Assembly: GCA_008360975.2 (NCBI GenBank)
Contig: CM039184.1
Span: 38,861,797-38,925,796, forward strand
Direction of reading: 5' to 3'
DNA length: 64,000 nucleotides
Source of the DNA: Lichenostomus cassidix
Lineage: Eukaryota > Chordata > Aves > Passeriformes > Meliphagidae
Position 1 is the first letter of the stretch. Each line of letters begins with the position of its first letter. A program made the translations under genes and the position numbers. This document shows, piece by piece, positions 24,532-37,800 of the stretch. The notes beneath the pieces are model-generated. The model worked only from the letters and a program-made list of their open reading frames with translations. It did no database searches and was not told where the DNA came from.

Positions 24532-27500
24532 GTAAGCATTCCTTAAAGAAGATTTATATTTATCTAACTGTTCTTCTTTCTTTTTTAACAAATGAATGCT
24601 TATAATGGAGAAGTCATTTCTGAGATGTATTACTAGAAAAGAGGAGTATTTTTCAAAAATAATGAGTTCATATGTTTTAGTTATGTCAGCTGTCAGGCTG
24701 TATCGTCCTTTCCGATGAGTTCCTCTTTTCTCATCACTCTCTGTCCACAGTCAGGCTTCTTGTTATGCTTGTGTATGCCCTCCTTTGCTGTTCCCTCATC
24801 TCTGCTCGCTCCTTGCTGGCAGCACTTTTGCTGATCCTATCAAAACTCACTTATTAATCAGAAACACCAAATATGATGAGAATGGCATATAAAAGTATCA
24901 AGGGAGTTCATTTCATTAGCCTTTTGATGTTGAGTCTTTTCAGGCTCTCATTTAACAGATTTGTTTCTTTAAATGTGAACTTCTTTTAATAATGGAAGTT
25001 GAAATAACAATAACACAACTCCAGGAGTTAAGATTTTAAAATACACCAAGATTCACAAAAATGGTCATAGAAATAATAGTAATCAGAGGATTATAGTACA
25101 GCGTTCATCCATCCTGGCATTGCTACAGTAACAGCAAGAACAAAAGAGAAGGTGGATGTTTAGAATTGCTCTACCACAGCAGCTGGTGCTGATAAGGAGA
25201 AAAAAACCCAGTCATTCTAAAATCTTGTTGGAGACATGAAACCCTGCAAACCTTACTGGCAGAACCGCTAAGTATACAGCTTAGCAGGGCCACTGGTCCT
25301 TTTCTGTCCTTTTTGCTGCCAATCATTTTCCTTCCTTGTTTTTAAACAAATCCCAGAGTCATATCTCTGTTGTCCTTGTTTTTTTATATTCACTTTTCTT
25401 TGGACATACTTCTGTGTGAGGAAGGGTTTTATGTTTTAAAAAGTATGTTTCAGATGTGTTAGGCAAAAAATCCCATGACTAAATAAGGTGTTTGCATCAG
25501 TGCTAATGATCAGAATTGATTTTATGGGTTTTTTTCCAGGCATTACTCAGAGGCAGCCTCTTATGTCTGGGGGATTTAGGGTTTCACTATTACATTTAGT
25601 TTGTATTTGTTCCACCACTCTTAAAAGAATTATATCCCTTGTGGTATCACAAAGTTGTGATTGCAGCTAGATAGGACAAGTATCTATCTAACAAGACAAC
25701 AATTGTCTTGGCAAATATATAGAATGTGGAATAATACTTAAAATGGGGATGTGGAATGTGCAAATGGGATTAAAGAGGGGATGCATATTGAGGTTTGTTT
25801 TGCTGTGATTTAGCAGCACCACCCTTTCCTGCCTCTGGCAGAACTGTGGTTACAGCCTCGACTGTGGTGTTTCAGAAACTGGATCCCTGCGTGTAAGAGA
25901 AGCTGGTGAGGGAGAATACTGAGGCTTTTCTACTTTATTCATGTCTAAACATGCAGAAGCTCCAGGTAGCAAAATTGCAATCATACCACACAAATTAGGG
26001 TAACAGCATGGCCCCATATAGCAGCAGTGAAGTTGGGGTTCCTCCTGAGGCAGAAGGAGACACAGAGGACTGTGGAGAAGTGGCTCTGCAGGAGCAGTTG
26101 TGGAGCCAGTGGCAGGAGGTGTGGAGCCCACTGTGCAGCCATACACGATTTACTACGAGTTTGAGTTTTCTCTCACATCATACAACATTTTCCCAGTGTC
26201 CACTTTCAGCCTCAGAGATTTGCTGATCAGAGACTTCCTAAGCCAAGAGTGAGATCTTTATGCTTAATATCCCCTGCCAGCTTTTTATTCTATTAATTTA
26301 ACTGCCTTTTATTTAAGATGTGTAAACTTTTAGGATCTACCAAATCCTCTTGCCATGGGCTTTCCAGCTAAGGACACACTGTGAGAACAAATACCTCCTT
26401 TTGTCTGCATAAATTTATGCAGAGTCCTGTGAACTGCTGCAGAGGGAAGCACATCTGGCCTGTAAGAGAAGGGAGCAAATGTCCAGTTTCACTGGCAAGC
26501 CCTTCAGACTGCTGAGGCAATTTCTACTTAAACTGCAGTTTGGAAAACAGCCCTCAACAGACCACTTTGCAATATATAATTGCTAGGTATTAGAAGAAAA
26601 CGCACTAAAATATGCATTCCCCAAGTAAAACTACTATGAATGAGGCTAAATACTAGTTCAGATCTCCTCTGTATTCAAGCATTCACCTTTCCTGGCCTAT
26701 AAACACAGTGCTTCAGCGCAAAGTGTGATGTGTCTCCCACCTCAAGAAACTTGTACTCTAATTCAGAGAGAGAATGCAGATCAAATTTCTCCTCTCATGT
26801 ATCAGTGACCTCACATTTTTTCAATCTCAAAGCTGAAATGATGTCTTTATACACACTGCTGCCTGTGGGTGATTAATGCTGATAGGCATTCATGGAAGAA
26901 GTCATTTTTAGAAGGACTTTGAAGACAGGGAGGTCATTTGTAGGCTATGGCACTATCCCAAGTTTGTAGAGAGCCAGAAAAAAAAGTTTAGTAAAACATA
27001 AAAACAGCTTTGAGGGGATATATGATTTAGAGGGCACATAGTGAAGGCAAGAGAAGCAGGGACTGAAGCAGGAAGAGTATTTTCAAAAAAATCTGTACAT
27101 AGAGAGTAGTGCAGGTGATCTGACAGCTGAAGAATTAAAAGCTCAGCCCAAGCAAGATAAAAGCAAAGGGAATAGATCGTTACAGCTCTGTACATGTGTG
27201 TGCACACTAAATTCAAAGCACTTACTATTATTCAGCATAGACAGAACAAGTTAATTTTTAGTCATTTGTCTTTGCAGGAGTCAATGTTGGTATGTAACTC
27301 CATGTTTTGCAGGCTACTGACAGCGATTAGGCAATACTGAATGAGTCAATAAGTCATGGGCTTGGGATTTTATTTCTTTGCATTTGTTGTTATTTGTAGA
27401 AGGCAGAAGCTTAATACCATTTCAGGCTACAATGAAATAGCATCAACTCTGCAGCTTTCCAGCTGCTGGCTGCTTATCCCTGTACTATTTTTGAGACCTG

Positions 27501-29756
27501 CATAGTGCACATGGATGTTTTCTGGCTAGAAAAAAAATGTAGTTTTCACTTGACAGTTACTCAGTTCCTCAAATTGTGCCTTTCTCCCATGAATTACTGG
27601 GTGTTTCTATTGGCTAAAGCCACCTCAGCTGTTTAACCTTCACCTGAAAAGAAATGCTGAGGTTAAGCCTGTTGTGTTAGCTCAGAAAGGAGCCATTAGA
27701 CATCTATGTATGGCAGGTTGGAGAGTTTCTGTTGATTCAACAGTAATATCCTATGCACTCCCAAATTTGGGGCAATTTTTTAATAAAATGAGAAAATACA
27801 TTTGAATTTTCAGGTGTCTATTTTTTTGGGTTGGTGAGGATACACTACTTACTAGGAGAACTCATCCCCTGATGTCTTTTTTGTTGGAATTAATTATAAC
27901 ATAAATTTTCATATTTATGAAGAAAAGAGCTTTAAAACTTCCTTTTAGAAATAAATAATTGTGTTAGGCATAAATTAGTTACTTTTAGATTTGATGACTA
28001 CTTATTCCAATGGCTGAAAAATGTGATTGAGGCAGTGTTAGATGGGTTGAAGAGAGGTACTTTAATTTAGATTTCAGTAGTATAAGAAAAAACTTTATTT
28101 TAAATTACAATGAAATAAAATTTAATTGCACATTTCACTTTTTGCAATATGTTTATATTTGAAGTGTCTGCAAAGTTTCTTAAAGACCAAAGTAATCATG
28201 TAAATGGGTATAATTTAATTTGCAGTCTATGGAGATATAAATAATTCGTACACTACATAGTAATCATATTAAATGATCGCTGCATAAATTAAGGTTTTGA
28301 AAATATCTTCCACTATTTAGCACATTGGCAATAATAAATTTTTAACAGAGAGAAATTTAAAGTAAGCCTACATTTGATTGTTTTCAGATATGCTGTACAA
28401 CACTCAGTGCTATAGGAGAGCTTTTTAAGAGGTGCGAATCACTGTGTATTTGATTTCATTAGTCTCCTTCACTTGGTTTCATTCATTCTGAATCAACATG
28501 TTAAAAGTCTAAAACCAAATAAAATCCTATTTATGCAACACATTTTTTTCTGTGTTTTTGTAATTGGATAGCTTTAAAAATCTGTCCCTGCTAAGAGACA
28601 TAATTTGTTCACAAGTTGTTCCTATTGGTCTCTTGTTGCATTTTCCAAGTGGAAGTACATAAAAATGTGTTACATTAGCACAGTTGTGTATTTACAAAAC
28701 GTGAAGTATAGCATTCTGTGAACAGATGTTTGGCCACCACCAGACTGGTAGATCTGTTTAAGCAGCACTTTTGCAAACATCAGAAGTGACTGTTCTGACA
28801 CTCTGCTTCAATCCATGAGGGGAGCATCTGAAATTACCTCATGTATTTACATGACCTTATTTCAGCTCTTCATGCCATAAATTAGGTCAGGAATCCCAAC
28901 TGCAGTGGGTTAAGTTTCTACATCATAATATATCAACACAAAAGGTAATCTCCAGGGCTGGTTTTTTCACCAGCAGGGAAGAAAAGACAGTAATTCTCAA
29001 TTATGTGGCACCAGTGGAGAGGCAAAAAGTACATTTCTGGGAAAATGGTTAGGAATATATATTTTCACTGTAATAAAAACTGTGCTGGCATAGTTAGCGG
29101 TTTTGTGCCAATGTGTACAGTTACTTGAAATATGACTCTGACTTAAGAAGAATGGAAAAGCTCCACTTGGGTCTCTGGTGGAAGAGATGACATTTCCTAA
29201 TGCGTTAAATCATGCGTATCACGCATTTGAAAGCAGTGGATTGAACAAATACTTATGAATGATATCTCTTGCCTGTGAACTCATCATTCAAACTCTGCCT
29301 TATCTGTTTATGAATTACATAAACCATGAACCCCAGCAGCCTTATATAAATTATAATAAAACAGATAGGATAATAGCAGCAAAGTGTAAGAAGTGCTGGA
29401 CTCCTGCTGCAAAATTTGGGGCTAGATCAAGGTTCCTAGAATTCTTGGAAGGTTTTAAATGCCAGTGTTTTGATTTGGCCTATTACACTGAACAGACCTG
29501 AGAGATATCAAAGACAAAACGGACCTTCTTTCCCCAAAGGATTAATCTAGATTGGGCTGCCTGTGATACAGATGAGAAATGCGGACCAAAACCGTTTTGG
29601 GGCCATGACCTGTGCTACCTATGCATGGAGCATCACCATTGACTTTAACTCTTTCTGCATTACTGCACACTGCATAGCAACTAAACCATTGTCTCCTTGA
29701 TCCAATGTTAGGTGCAATTAATTGCAGCATATGCAATGTGCAATTCCATTTTGCAG
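24532..29756 (+). other. TENM2: Intron downstream of site-B microexon
   Basis: About 5.2 kb, donor GTAAGC and acceptor CCATTTTGCAG. Mostly AT-rich with a milder GC rise around 25800-26130. I recognise no transposon or further exon. Confidence 0.75.
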
Positions 29757-29989
29757 CAACAACCCAGCTCACAGATACTACCTCGCAACTGACCCCGTGA
29801 CAGGAGATTTGTACGTTTCCGACACAAACACACGCAGGATTTATCGGCCCAAGTCACTCACCGGTGCAAAAGACCTGACCAAAAATGCTGAGGTAATAGG
29901 AGGAACAGGGGAGCAATGCCTGCCCTTCGATGAGGCAAGGTGTGGTGATGGAGGCAAGGCGGTGGAGGCAACTCTCATGAGCCCTAAAG
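29757..29989 (+). CDS. TENM2: TENM2 exon: NHL propeller blade
   Basis: 233-nt exon encoding (S)[20 protein letters not shown], then [40 protein letters not shown] and MSPKG. The [19 protein letters not shown] run is a canonical NHL repeat. Entry phase is 2 and exit phase 1. Donor is GTAAAA, weaker than consensus. Confidence 0.95.
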
Positions 29990-30592
29990 GTAAAAAGCGT
30001 TCTCCCTTGGCAACTTTCAAAATAATACAAAAGTTCAGAGCTGGGGGTGTAATCATGTTTAATTACTGAATTCAACAGTTGGCTCAAAAACTGGGGATTT
30101 GAGTGATTTTTTTCCGTGTAGAAAGACTTATCAAGGAAGAGAGCTACAGGGGACTGATTTTTTTAAAATCAATTAGGGTTGATTTTTTAGGAAGTATTTG
30201 GCTTGAGTGGTTATTGAGCATTTTTAAATGCTCGTTTAGATTGTGTGTTTGGCAGGCAGCAGTGAAGATCTAAAATCAGCACTGCTTTTGGTTCCACTTA
30301 TCCCATCTTTAAGGTTAACTTAAAAGCTAGTCCCTTCCCAACACACAAAAGGAAATGAACAGCAAATGCAATCAACAGTAGTAAATGTCATGCTGACTAC
30401 TGGTTTGTTATGCAATGTACATTAAGAAGCTGTATTACTACTTACTGCCTGAGATAGATTTTCTGCATGCAATTTCTGCTAGATATATGCTACCTATGCC
30501 TTTAGTTGTGGATGATATATTCACTGCTAGTACAACAACAAAAAAAACCCAAAACCAAAAAAAAAACCTAATTTTTATTTGCTTCACTGAAG
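29990..30592 (+). other. TENM2: Intron within NHL propeller
   Basis: 603 bases. The 3' end has an A/C-rich stretch (30536-30570) then TTTTTATTTGCTTCACTGAAG as a short pyrimidine tract and acceptor. No repeat recognised. Confidence 0.8.
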
Positions 30593-30747
30593 GAATAGCA
30601 ATAGACAAGAATGGGTTAATCTACTTTGTTGATGGGACCATGATCAGAAAAGTGGATCAGAATGGAATAATATCAACTTTGCTTGGCTCCAATGACCTCA
30701 CCTCAGCACGACCTCTAACCTGTGATACGAGCATGCACATCAGCCAG
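30593..30747 (+). CDS. TENM2: TENM2 exon: NHL propeller blade
   Basis: 155-nt exon encoding (G)[20 protein letters not shown], then [15 protein letters not shown] and [14 protein letters not shown]. The '[22 protein letters not shown]' pattern is an NHL repeat. It enters in phase 1 and leaves in phase 0, donor GTACTT. Confidence 0.95.
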
Positions 30748-31598
30748 GTACTTTTCAGTTGCTGCTAATTTGGAAAGCTGAGCTGGGGATAGAAATTGAA
30801 ACGCAGCTTTCATCCCCCTTAAAATAAAACTGGGTGGAGTGCATGATGGATATTTAACAGCAGGTTTGGGGGAGAAAGCCACCTGTTCCAAGGGTGTGAA
30901 TTACACTGTATTCTCTTAGCTATAAATGCTGCTGTATTCAATTTTTCTGCCCATAAAGTTCAGTTTGGTTTAGAACAGCAAAACTATCAGCAGGAAACAT
31001 TAAGCCTGGTAGTAAATACTGGGAGAATGGCATATCTGTTAGAACTATCTTGGCATGTGGATGTTTTCTGAATTGCTGACATCCTTAGCCTACTAGAGTG
31101 AATGAGAGGATTTACACAAAACCCCTGTATTTTTCTATTTGTCTCAAAAAGCTTGTGTAGGTAAGAAGGGACATGCCAATAGTGCTGTGTTCAAAAAATG
31201 GAGTACAGTATTTCATAATCTGGAAGGTAGTAAGTTATTTTTGCTACTTCAAGAATAAAATATGAATACTGCTGTTAAGTATTTAGACATTGATATCTGT
31301 CTCTATAATTGTTTATGCATTTGTGATACAGAGAAGTATTGCATTTATTGGAGGGGAAATTCAACCTGTATTGTAGTGTCAATGCAATGGGCTTTTTTTT
31401 TCAATAAAATGGATGCCTGAATATTGTTTCCCTTGCCTCCCTGAAAAGCTTTAGCTTGCTGCATGTATTCCTGCAAGTTCTTCATGATTGCTTACAGCTG
31501 ATGGAAAATATCCTTACACAGTGTCTAAAACTGAAGGTTAATTAATTCATTTAATTTGCACTGGATAACTGTTTAACAAAACACTTCTATTTGTTTAG
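30748..31598 (+). other. TENM2: Intron within NHL propeller
   Basis: 851 bases, donor GTACTT and acceptor ATTTGTTTAG. AT-rich, nothing recognised. Confidence 0.8.
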
Positions 31599-32473
31599 GT
31601 TCGTCTGGAATGGCCGACAGATTTAGCCATCAACCCAATGGATAACTCCATTTATGTTCTGGATAACAATGTTGTTCTGCAGATCACTGAGAACCGTCAG
31701 GTTCGCATTGCTGCGGGGAGACCAATGCATTGCCAGGTTCCCGGGGTGGAGTACACGGTGGGAAAGCACGCCGTGCAGACCACGCTGGAGTCAGCCACTG
31801 CCATCGCCGTGTCCTACAGCGGAGTGCTTTACATCACAGAAACTGATGAAAAAAAGATTAATAGGATAAGACAGGTCACAACTGATGGAGAGATCTCATT
31901 AGTTGCTGGAATACCCTCGGAGTGTGATTGCAAAAATGATGTGAACTGTGACTGTTACCAAAATGGCGATGGCTATGCTAAAGATGCCAAACTTAATGCC
32001 CCTTCTTCCTTAGCTGTGTCTCCAGACGGCACCCTGTATATTGCTGATCTGGGAAACATTAGGATACGGGCTGTGTCAAAGAACAAACCCCTAATGAATT
32101 CAATGAACTTCTATGAAGTTGCTTCTCCCACTGACCAAGAGCTTTATATCTTTGATGTCAATGGTACTCACCAGTACACTGTGAGTTTAGTCACCGGAGA
32201 CTACCTGTACAATTTTAGCTACAGTAATGACAATGATATTACTGCGGTAACAGACAGCAATGGGAATACTCTTCGGATCAGACGGGATCCCAACCGGATG
32301 CCAGTGAGAGTGGTCTCTCCCGATAACCAAGTCATCTGGCTGACCATAGGCACTAATGGATGTTTGAAAAGCATGACTGCACAAGGGCAGGAGCTGGTCT
32401 TATTTACCTACCATGGCAACAGTGGACTTCTGGCAACTAAAAGCGATGAGACTGGATGGACCACTTTTTTTGA
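31599..32473 (+). CDS. TENM2: TENM2 exon: end of NHL propeller and first YD repeats
   Basis: 875-nt exon starting [20 protein letters not shown] and ending [19 protein letters not shown] plus GA. The first two thirds contain further NHL blades ([40 protein letters not shown]) and the cysteine cluster [11 protein letters not shown]. From about [20 protein letters not shown] onward it is the start of the YD-repeat shell ([19 protein letters not shown]). Sequons include NGT and NFS. It enters in phase 0 and leaves in phase 2; D is split GA/C. The longest minus-strand and other-frame open frames here are shadows. Confidence 0.96.
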
Positions 32474-32861
32474 GTAAGTACACAAAAGTCAGATGCCTTA
32501 TAGTTTTATTGAGTTCTACAGGACCATTTGAAATATTTCTGGATGAAGTAACGGTAAAGTTGACCCTTGATAACAAGCACAGAAAGATACTTTTCATTTC
32601 CCATGCCGTCTTCCTCTGTCTGACTTGTCTGACTTCTTTTTAGCATAGGGTCTGAATAATTTTGAGTTCATTATTTTGAACTTCAGTTTTATATATTGAA
32701 ATAACAGTGAGACAACATTTCACTCTTGTCAAGAAATTTGTAACTCAGACAACCATGGTTTTGTAGATTTGCATCAAAAACTAGATTTTCATCCCACTAG
32801 TTCATTAGATTGACATTGTTCTGCTGGAAATACTGACAAGAAATTTGTCTTCACTGCTCAA

Positions 32862-32890
32862 TTTTTTTTCCTTTTTTTTTTTTTTTTTTT
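32862..32890. repeat. Poly-T tract
   Basis: Eight T, two C, then 19 T. Simple low-complexity run inside the intron, possibly the complement of a poly-A tail, but no retrotransposed gene or SINE body is evident beside it. Confidence 0.85.
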
Positions 32891-35194
32891 AAGTAAAAGC
32901 ACTTCTGCATGGTCTTTTACCTAGAAACAACATCTGGGTGGGTAGTAAAATGTTGTGTTTCACTGAGTGGTAAATATGCAGGAAGGATCTCCTGGACAGC
33001 ACTGCAGGCTTTCACACAGGTGGACCCAGTTGGAGGAAGGTGAGAAAAGAAATATGGGCCATGGGGGAAAGTGTCATTGCTGTAGAGATAAACAGAAAAC
33101 ACAGAAACCACCAGCACCGTGTCGTGTACAGGTGCAAGCACAACAGCAAGAGGTATTACTGGAACAGTTGAACTTGTCATTTTACCAACCTCAGAAAAAA
33201 TCTTTTCAGTGAATTGCTTTAGACTGTGTTACACTCATTAAGTCATCAATGCCTGTTCATAACAGACAGATTAGCAAAACGTTTTACAGAGTCCTCAATT
33301 ATATTGACTAAGGAAGATCATGACAATTTATAGATAAGCTAGTAGGACCAGAGAATTCACATACATGTTTTATAGGCAACTTCATCTCCAAATGAGCTGA
33401 ACTGCCAACTGATATGCTAAGCAAAACATAACAAAAATGCAGCTTAAAACAGAAACAATTATTTCAAGAAAGATCAGTGTAGAATTAACACAGATTTTTT
33501 TCAGTTGTCTCTGCCAACTGGAAAAATGTGTATTTTTAATTCACATGAAAGACATGATGAGGTTGGGTAAAAAGGTGTCTGTCAAGGAGTGGAAGATGTA
33601 GTGTTAGTATGATAAGTAAAACCGTTAAGAGGGCCTCTAGCTGAACTATTCAGGATTACAAAGGGCATCATGAAAATCCAGTAAGTCCCTCTTCTTTCTT
33701 TTCCCCCTCTTCTTTTCTCATATCTTTATGATGAAATGCAGTAGCAACTGCTGCCAAGGTCAGGGCCTAAAAAAAAGCTTTCAATTCAACACACATGATA
33801 AAGAAAATAAAGTGCCAGTGTCAGGCAGGGGCAGCAAAGCCAAACATCTGTGTTCTGAGATAACTTCATATTTCTGTCAGTGTACATTTGGCTGAGGCAG
33901 TGTGCAGGAGGACTCTGAGCACCTGTATCTACTCTCTAGCCTTTACAGATGCCTGTCAGAGACATAAGAGCAGCAGGTGCTGCTTCACTGCATATTGTGT
34001 CCTGAAGTGGAGACAGGGCTAGAAATGCTGATCCCTAACAAAGACAGCAGGTGGGATGGTACTGCTGCCAGTTTTAAGGTGTTCTTACAATAATCTGTAA
34101 ATTGGCAGGGCTTTGGTAGTGGGCACGTTCCCAAAGCATTAGCACACATCTGTAATATTTAATTGGGCTTTGGTGCATCCACTGCGTATCTTTTTAGGTC
34201 CTGCCAAGAGGACACAGAAGCACAGCAAGGGTACACGGAGCAATGAGAAAGTGTTCGATTGGGAGGGCAAGTTAGCCCTCCCAGTCGATAGTTAGCCCTG
34301 TCCTCTATGCTGAGAGACCAAAGCACAGCTTCAGGTGGGCTGGGAATAGCCATCCATTTCCACAGAGAGTAAACTCAGTGTTTAACTGTGACAGATACAG
34401 CCACTTGTTTCCAACAGGCAAGTTGGGCAAGACAGTCAGTTTGGAGGACAGTGAAGTCCCGTACAGAAATTAAGGCATCTGCTGGGTACAGCAGGCACTT
34501 TAAATCATGCTGGCATTCATACTGGCTAATTGAGGACCTAGAGTTTTAATCAGGGCGGTAATTTCTCACCATGTTGCCTGTAGTTTTTGTGTAGCCTACT
34601 GTGGTGTACTGCAGAAGTAGCTGGTGACTCCTGAATGTATCTTAATGGCGTCTGCATGATCACAAAAAAGTGGATATTATATTCACTATTCAGTGGTTGA
34701 TAGGTCTATATTTTTCATCACAGGGAGAATTTAGGGTACTGTGTGTCATGAAGTACACAGCTATTTCGTGAATCTGTAAATAGCCATCTTTCACACCTGA
34801 TATGCTTTCATGCAGACTTTCTGGTCTGAGTTAGGTTATGTCCAGCTGGCTTACAGAGAACCCAAAGGGCAGGCTATTCCCCTCAGCAAGTATTAGTATT
34901 ATTTCCAAGCTGCTGCTTATGCACTTCCTAAACAATTACCTCCGACCAATGTCTCGTTAGAATTCCCAAGCTGAAGTAATTATGGAAAAAGCTAGGCAAT
35001 TTCATTCTCCCCAAATTTGCAAGTGTATGAGGCTTTTGCAGAAGCAAAGATATTTATCTCCTCCCTGTAGCCATGGCAAAGCAGTAATCTGTTTAATTGC
35101 AACAAGGAAGATTCAGATTAGACATTTGGAGGAACTTCACGGTGAAGATTTTGGAGCCCTGAAGCAGACAACAATGATAGTGACCCCTTGCCCT

Positions 35195-35330
35195 TCATAG
35201 ACTGTCTTTAAAAACAGATCAGACATCTTTCAGGACCAATGCAGGAAGAACAGATCTGCCCTGGGGTAGAGGTTGGACCACATGACCTCTCAAGGTCCCT
35301 TCCAGTAATGTTTTCTGTGATGCTCTGTAC
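35195..35330 (+). mobile_element. CR1 LINE 3' tail fragment, sense
   Basis: The stretch from AAAACAGATCAGACATCTTT through GGGGTAGAGGTTGGACCACA and TGACCTCTCAAGGTCCCTTC to TTTTCTGTGATGCTCTG follows the CR1 3' consensus (corresponding to the C-terminal ORF2 codons and tail). It is short, old and non-coding. Confidence 0.85.
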
Positions 35331-37329
35331 AAGTTAATACCAAAAATAAAATATTGTACTGATTATGTAAAGCTACAGGGAGTAAGTGTGGGGAGAAGAA
35401 AGGCACTGTGTTATTTTTCTTGCCAAAACAGCATGCTTAAAAACATCCATCAGGCATCATAGCTGCTTGCTTCTTTGAACGTAAAATCCCCATACACCAA
35501 ATCTGTGTCTGTATATTTCCCTTTTGAAGAAAAAAAATAGTTGTGAACACAACTATTTTGCCATTTTTTTATTCTAAGATCAAGTATTATTGTGACTTTC
35601 TGGTGCTGATGATTTGTAACATTAAATCTGACAACACTGGATTTCGAGAGGTTTCTGCTACTATTGCTAAAGTAGATGGAAACCATGCATTATTGTGGAA
35701 GAGTTTATGTGAGGGTGACATGATGTACGAGTGTGGATCTCTCTCAGCTTCTGTATATTCATGTTTGTAGGTAGTAAGGGCTAAAACATTTTCAGGTGAA
35801 GTGTTCTCTGTTGCAAAAAATGAAGCCTTGTTAAAATGGAAAGGTTTTGCTCAAACATCAAGTGAGGAATAAGAAATTATGAAAATAAATCATTCTGACT
35901 TCCTTGTTCTATTTTAGAAATAGCAAAATATTTCAGCTTCATTGCTGGATGAATTTTCTTTTAATATCACAGTTTATTTATGCATTTTATTTACTCTATT
36001 ATACAAATTCTCAAAATATTTTGAGAAGATAGAATTGGTATTCCATGGTGAAGTGAGACTTTCGTCCCACTCACCATTGAAAATATTCAACTGTTTGAAT
36101 GTCCAGTGGACTAGAAATGCCTTTTGTCAACTAAGTTTGAGTATGGCTGGGTTGTTGCACCTTTTGGTTGCCACACATTTGTTTAGAAGATACATGAAGG
36201 AAAAATACTGTGGGTTTAGTAATAAAATTTCAGCCTTTGGAGCAACTCAGGAATAGCTTTGTTAACTATTCTCCTGTGAAAATCTGGTTGTATAACTGGA
36301 GCATGGATCCAAATAACTTTTTTCAGCTGGATTCTCAGTGGTTTGAGAGCAGATTTATGAAAATTATTCAATCTTTCTTCTTTCCTTTTTCAGGAGACTG
36401 TTCAGTGCAAAGGGAAAATCTTTGCAAAAGCATTGCATCCCAAAAATTGGCAATCAGTGCTCTGGCACATACTAAAGCATTTGGTCTTGGTTTTTTTCAT
36501 GGCTTTTTTCCACAGGTTAAAGCACACTTCTATCAGAGCCAAAAGAATTTATTTTTTTATTTCTTTTAGCCAGGACATTAATTAATCCATAGTTTATTTT
36601 ATTTAGTCTCCGCTCTCCCTGAAGAAGGGAAAGACTGACACAAAAGAAATTCTTTTGTACATTTTTTTCTTGGTTTTACAGTGAAATTGTAAGTACTAGC
36701 TTGAATTACTTAGGATATCATATAATCTGTTTTCATTGTTTGTTTACAGACTTTGGGGATTTTTAATATCTTTGTGGCAAAATGGATTTGTAAATTTCTA
36801 TTTTGTTAAGGGTTATAGTGTGCTGATCAAAACTGACACCTTATATTTCAAGAATGTGTACTTTTGTAAAGCACTGTTACTCAAATTTGTACTAATGGTT
36901 ATCTATTCTCAGAGGCCTAAAAACTAAAGTGGTATTAACAGAGCATTTACAAAAATGATTGAAAACGCATGCATGCTAAAAAACCAATGGAGCCATATGA
37001 AGCTAAAAGTCACCCAGATAAGGTTTTATAATGAAATTATAACATTAAGCAAGGTATAAAAGTAATCAGCCTAATCAAATTCTCTTACAAAATTGTGAGA
37101 TATCTGAGCTGGAAACTATTAACTATAGCTGCATATTATGTACGCATAATATGAACATTTAAACAGATAAATCTTAAAAGTTAAACTAATTATCTGCGTA
37201 TTAGCATTTTGGAAGTGACACTTCCTAGCTAGCCGATATGACATAATTTCTGTGCAGCAGTTTCCATTCTGAGCTTACATACAGATAGCTAAGCCAGGTG
37301 CACAAAAAGAGCATTTTCTCTGGCCCTAA

Positions 37330-37800
37330 GTTTTTAAAGCACCAGAAACAAAGGCCTAGAAAGCCTTGCAGGAGCTCCCCGTGCAATCGCTCAGCCCCCA
37401 GCCTGCAAGCCCGGGTCTCCATCAAAGCCCTGGCATTCCAGCAGTTTCCAGCCAGGCAGCCGTGCCAGCCTGTGGCTGCTTTGTGCTCCTGAGGTTGCTT
37501 GAGGATCTGGCAGAGGCTGCTGTGTGAGGGACAATCCCTCCAGGACAAGCAGCCAGCAGCCTTGGCTGCCCGGGCAGAGCTGCCGGGGTGGGGCTGCAGT
37601 CTGTGTGCGCATGGGAGCTCTCGGCACTCTGCCCATCTCTGACAGACACGGAGTCCTTCCCTGCCTGCTTTGGAACAAATCGTGGTCAGCCCAGTGTTGG
37701 GTGTCTGGGATCTGTCCCTCTGCAGTCACAGCCCAGCTGCTTCTGCAGGCTCCTCTGTAAAAGGACAGCTGTTCCTTCATCACACAGCTCTCCTGCAAGG
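37330..37800. other. Unidentified GC-rich block
   Basis: About 470 bases markedly richer in G and C than the intron around them, with many CAG/CTG-type words and scattered CpGs (for example CCCGGGTCTCC, GCCCGGGCAGAGCTGCCGGG). Open frames on both strands (up to 135 codons on the minus strand) show no family I recognise and follow from the base composition. It may be an old LTR or other insertion, or a local regulatory island; no terminal repeats or target duplication were found. Confidence 0.5.

Noticed and set aside
25800..26150. Moderately GC-rich stretch in the intron after the site-B microexon
   Set aside because: Weaker than the block at 37330 and without repeat, CpG or coding hallmarks; not kept as a feature.
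37391..37798. 135-codon minus-strand frame in the GC-rich block
   Set aside because: Open frames occur on both strands here, as expected from GC-rich, stop-poor sequence; no recognisable protein family.
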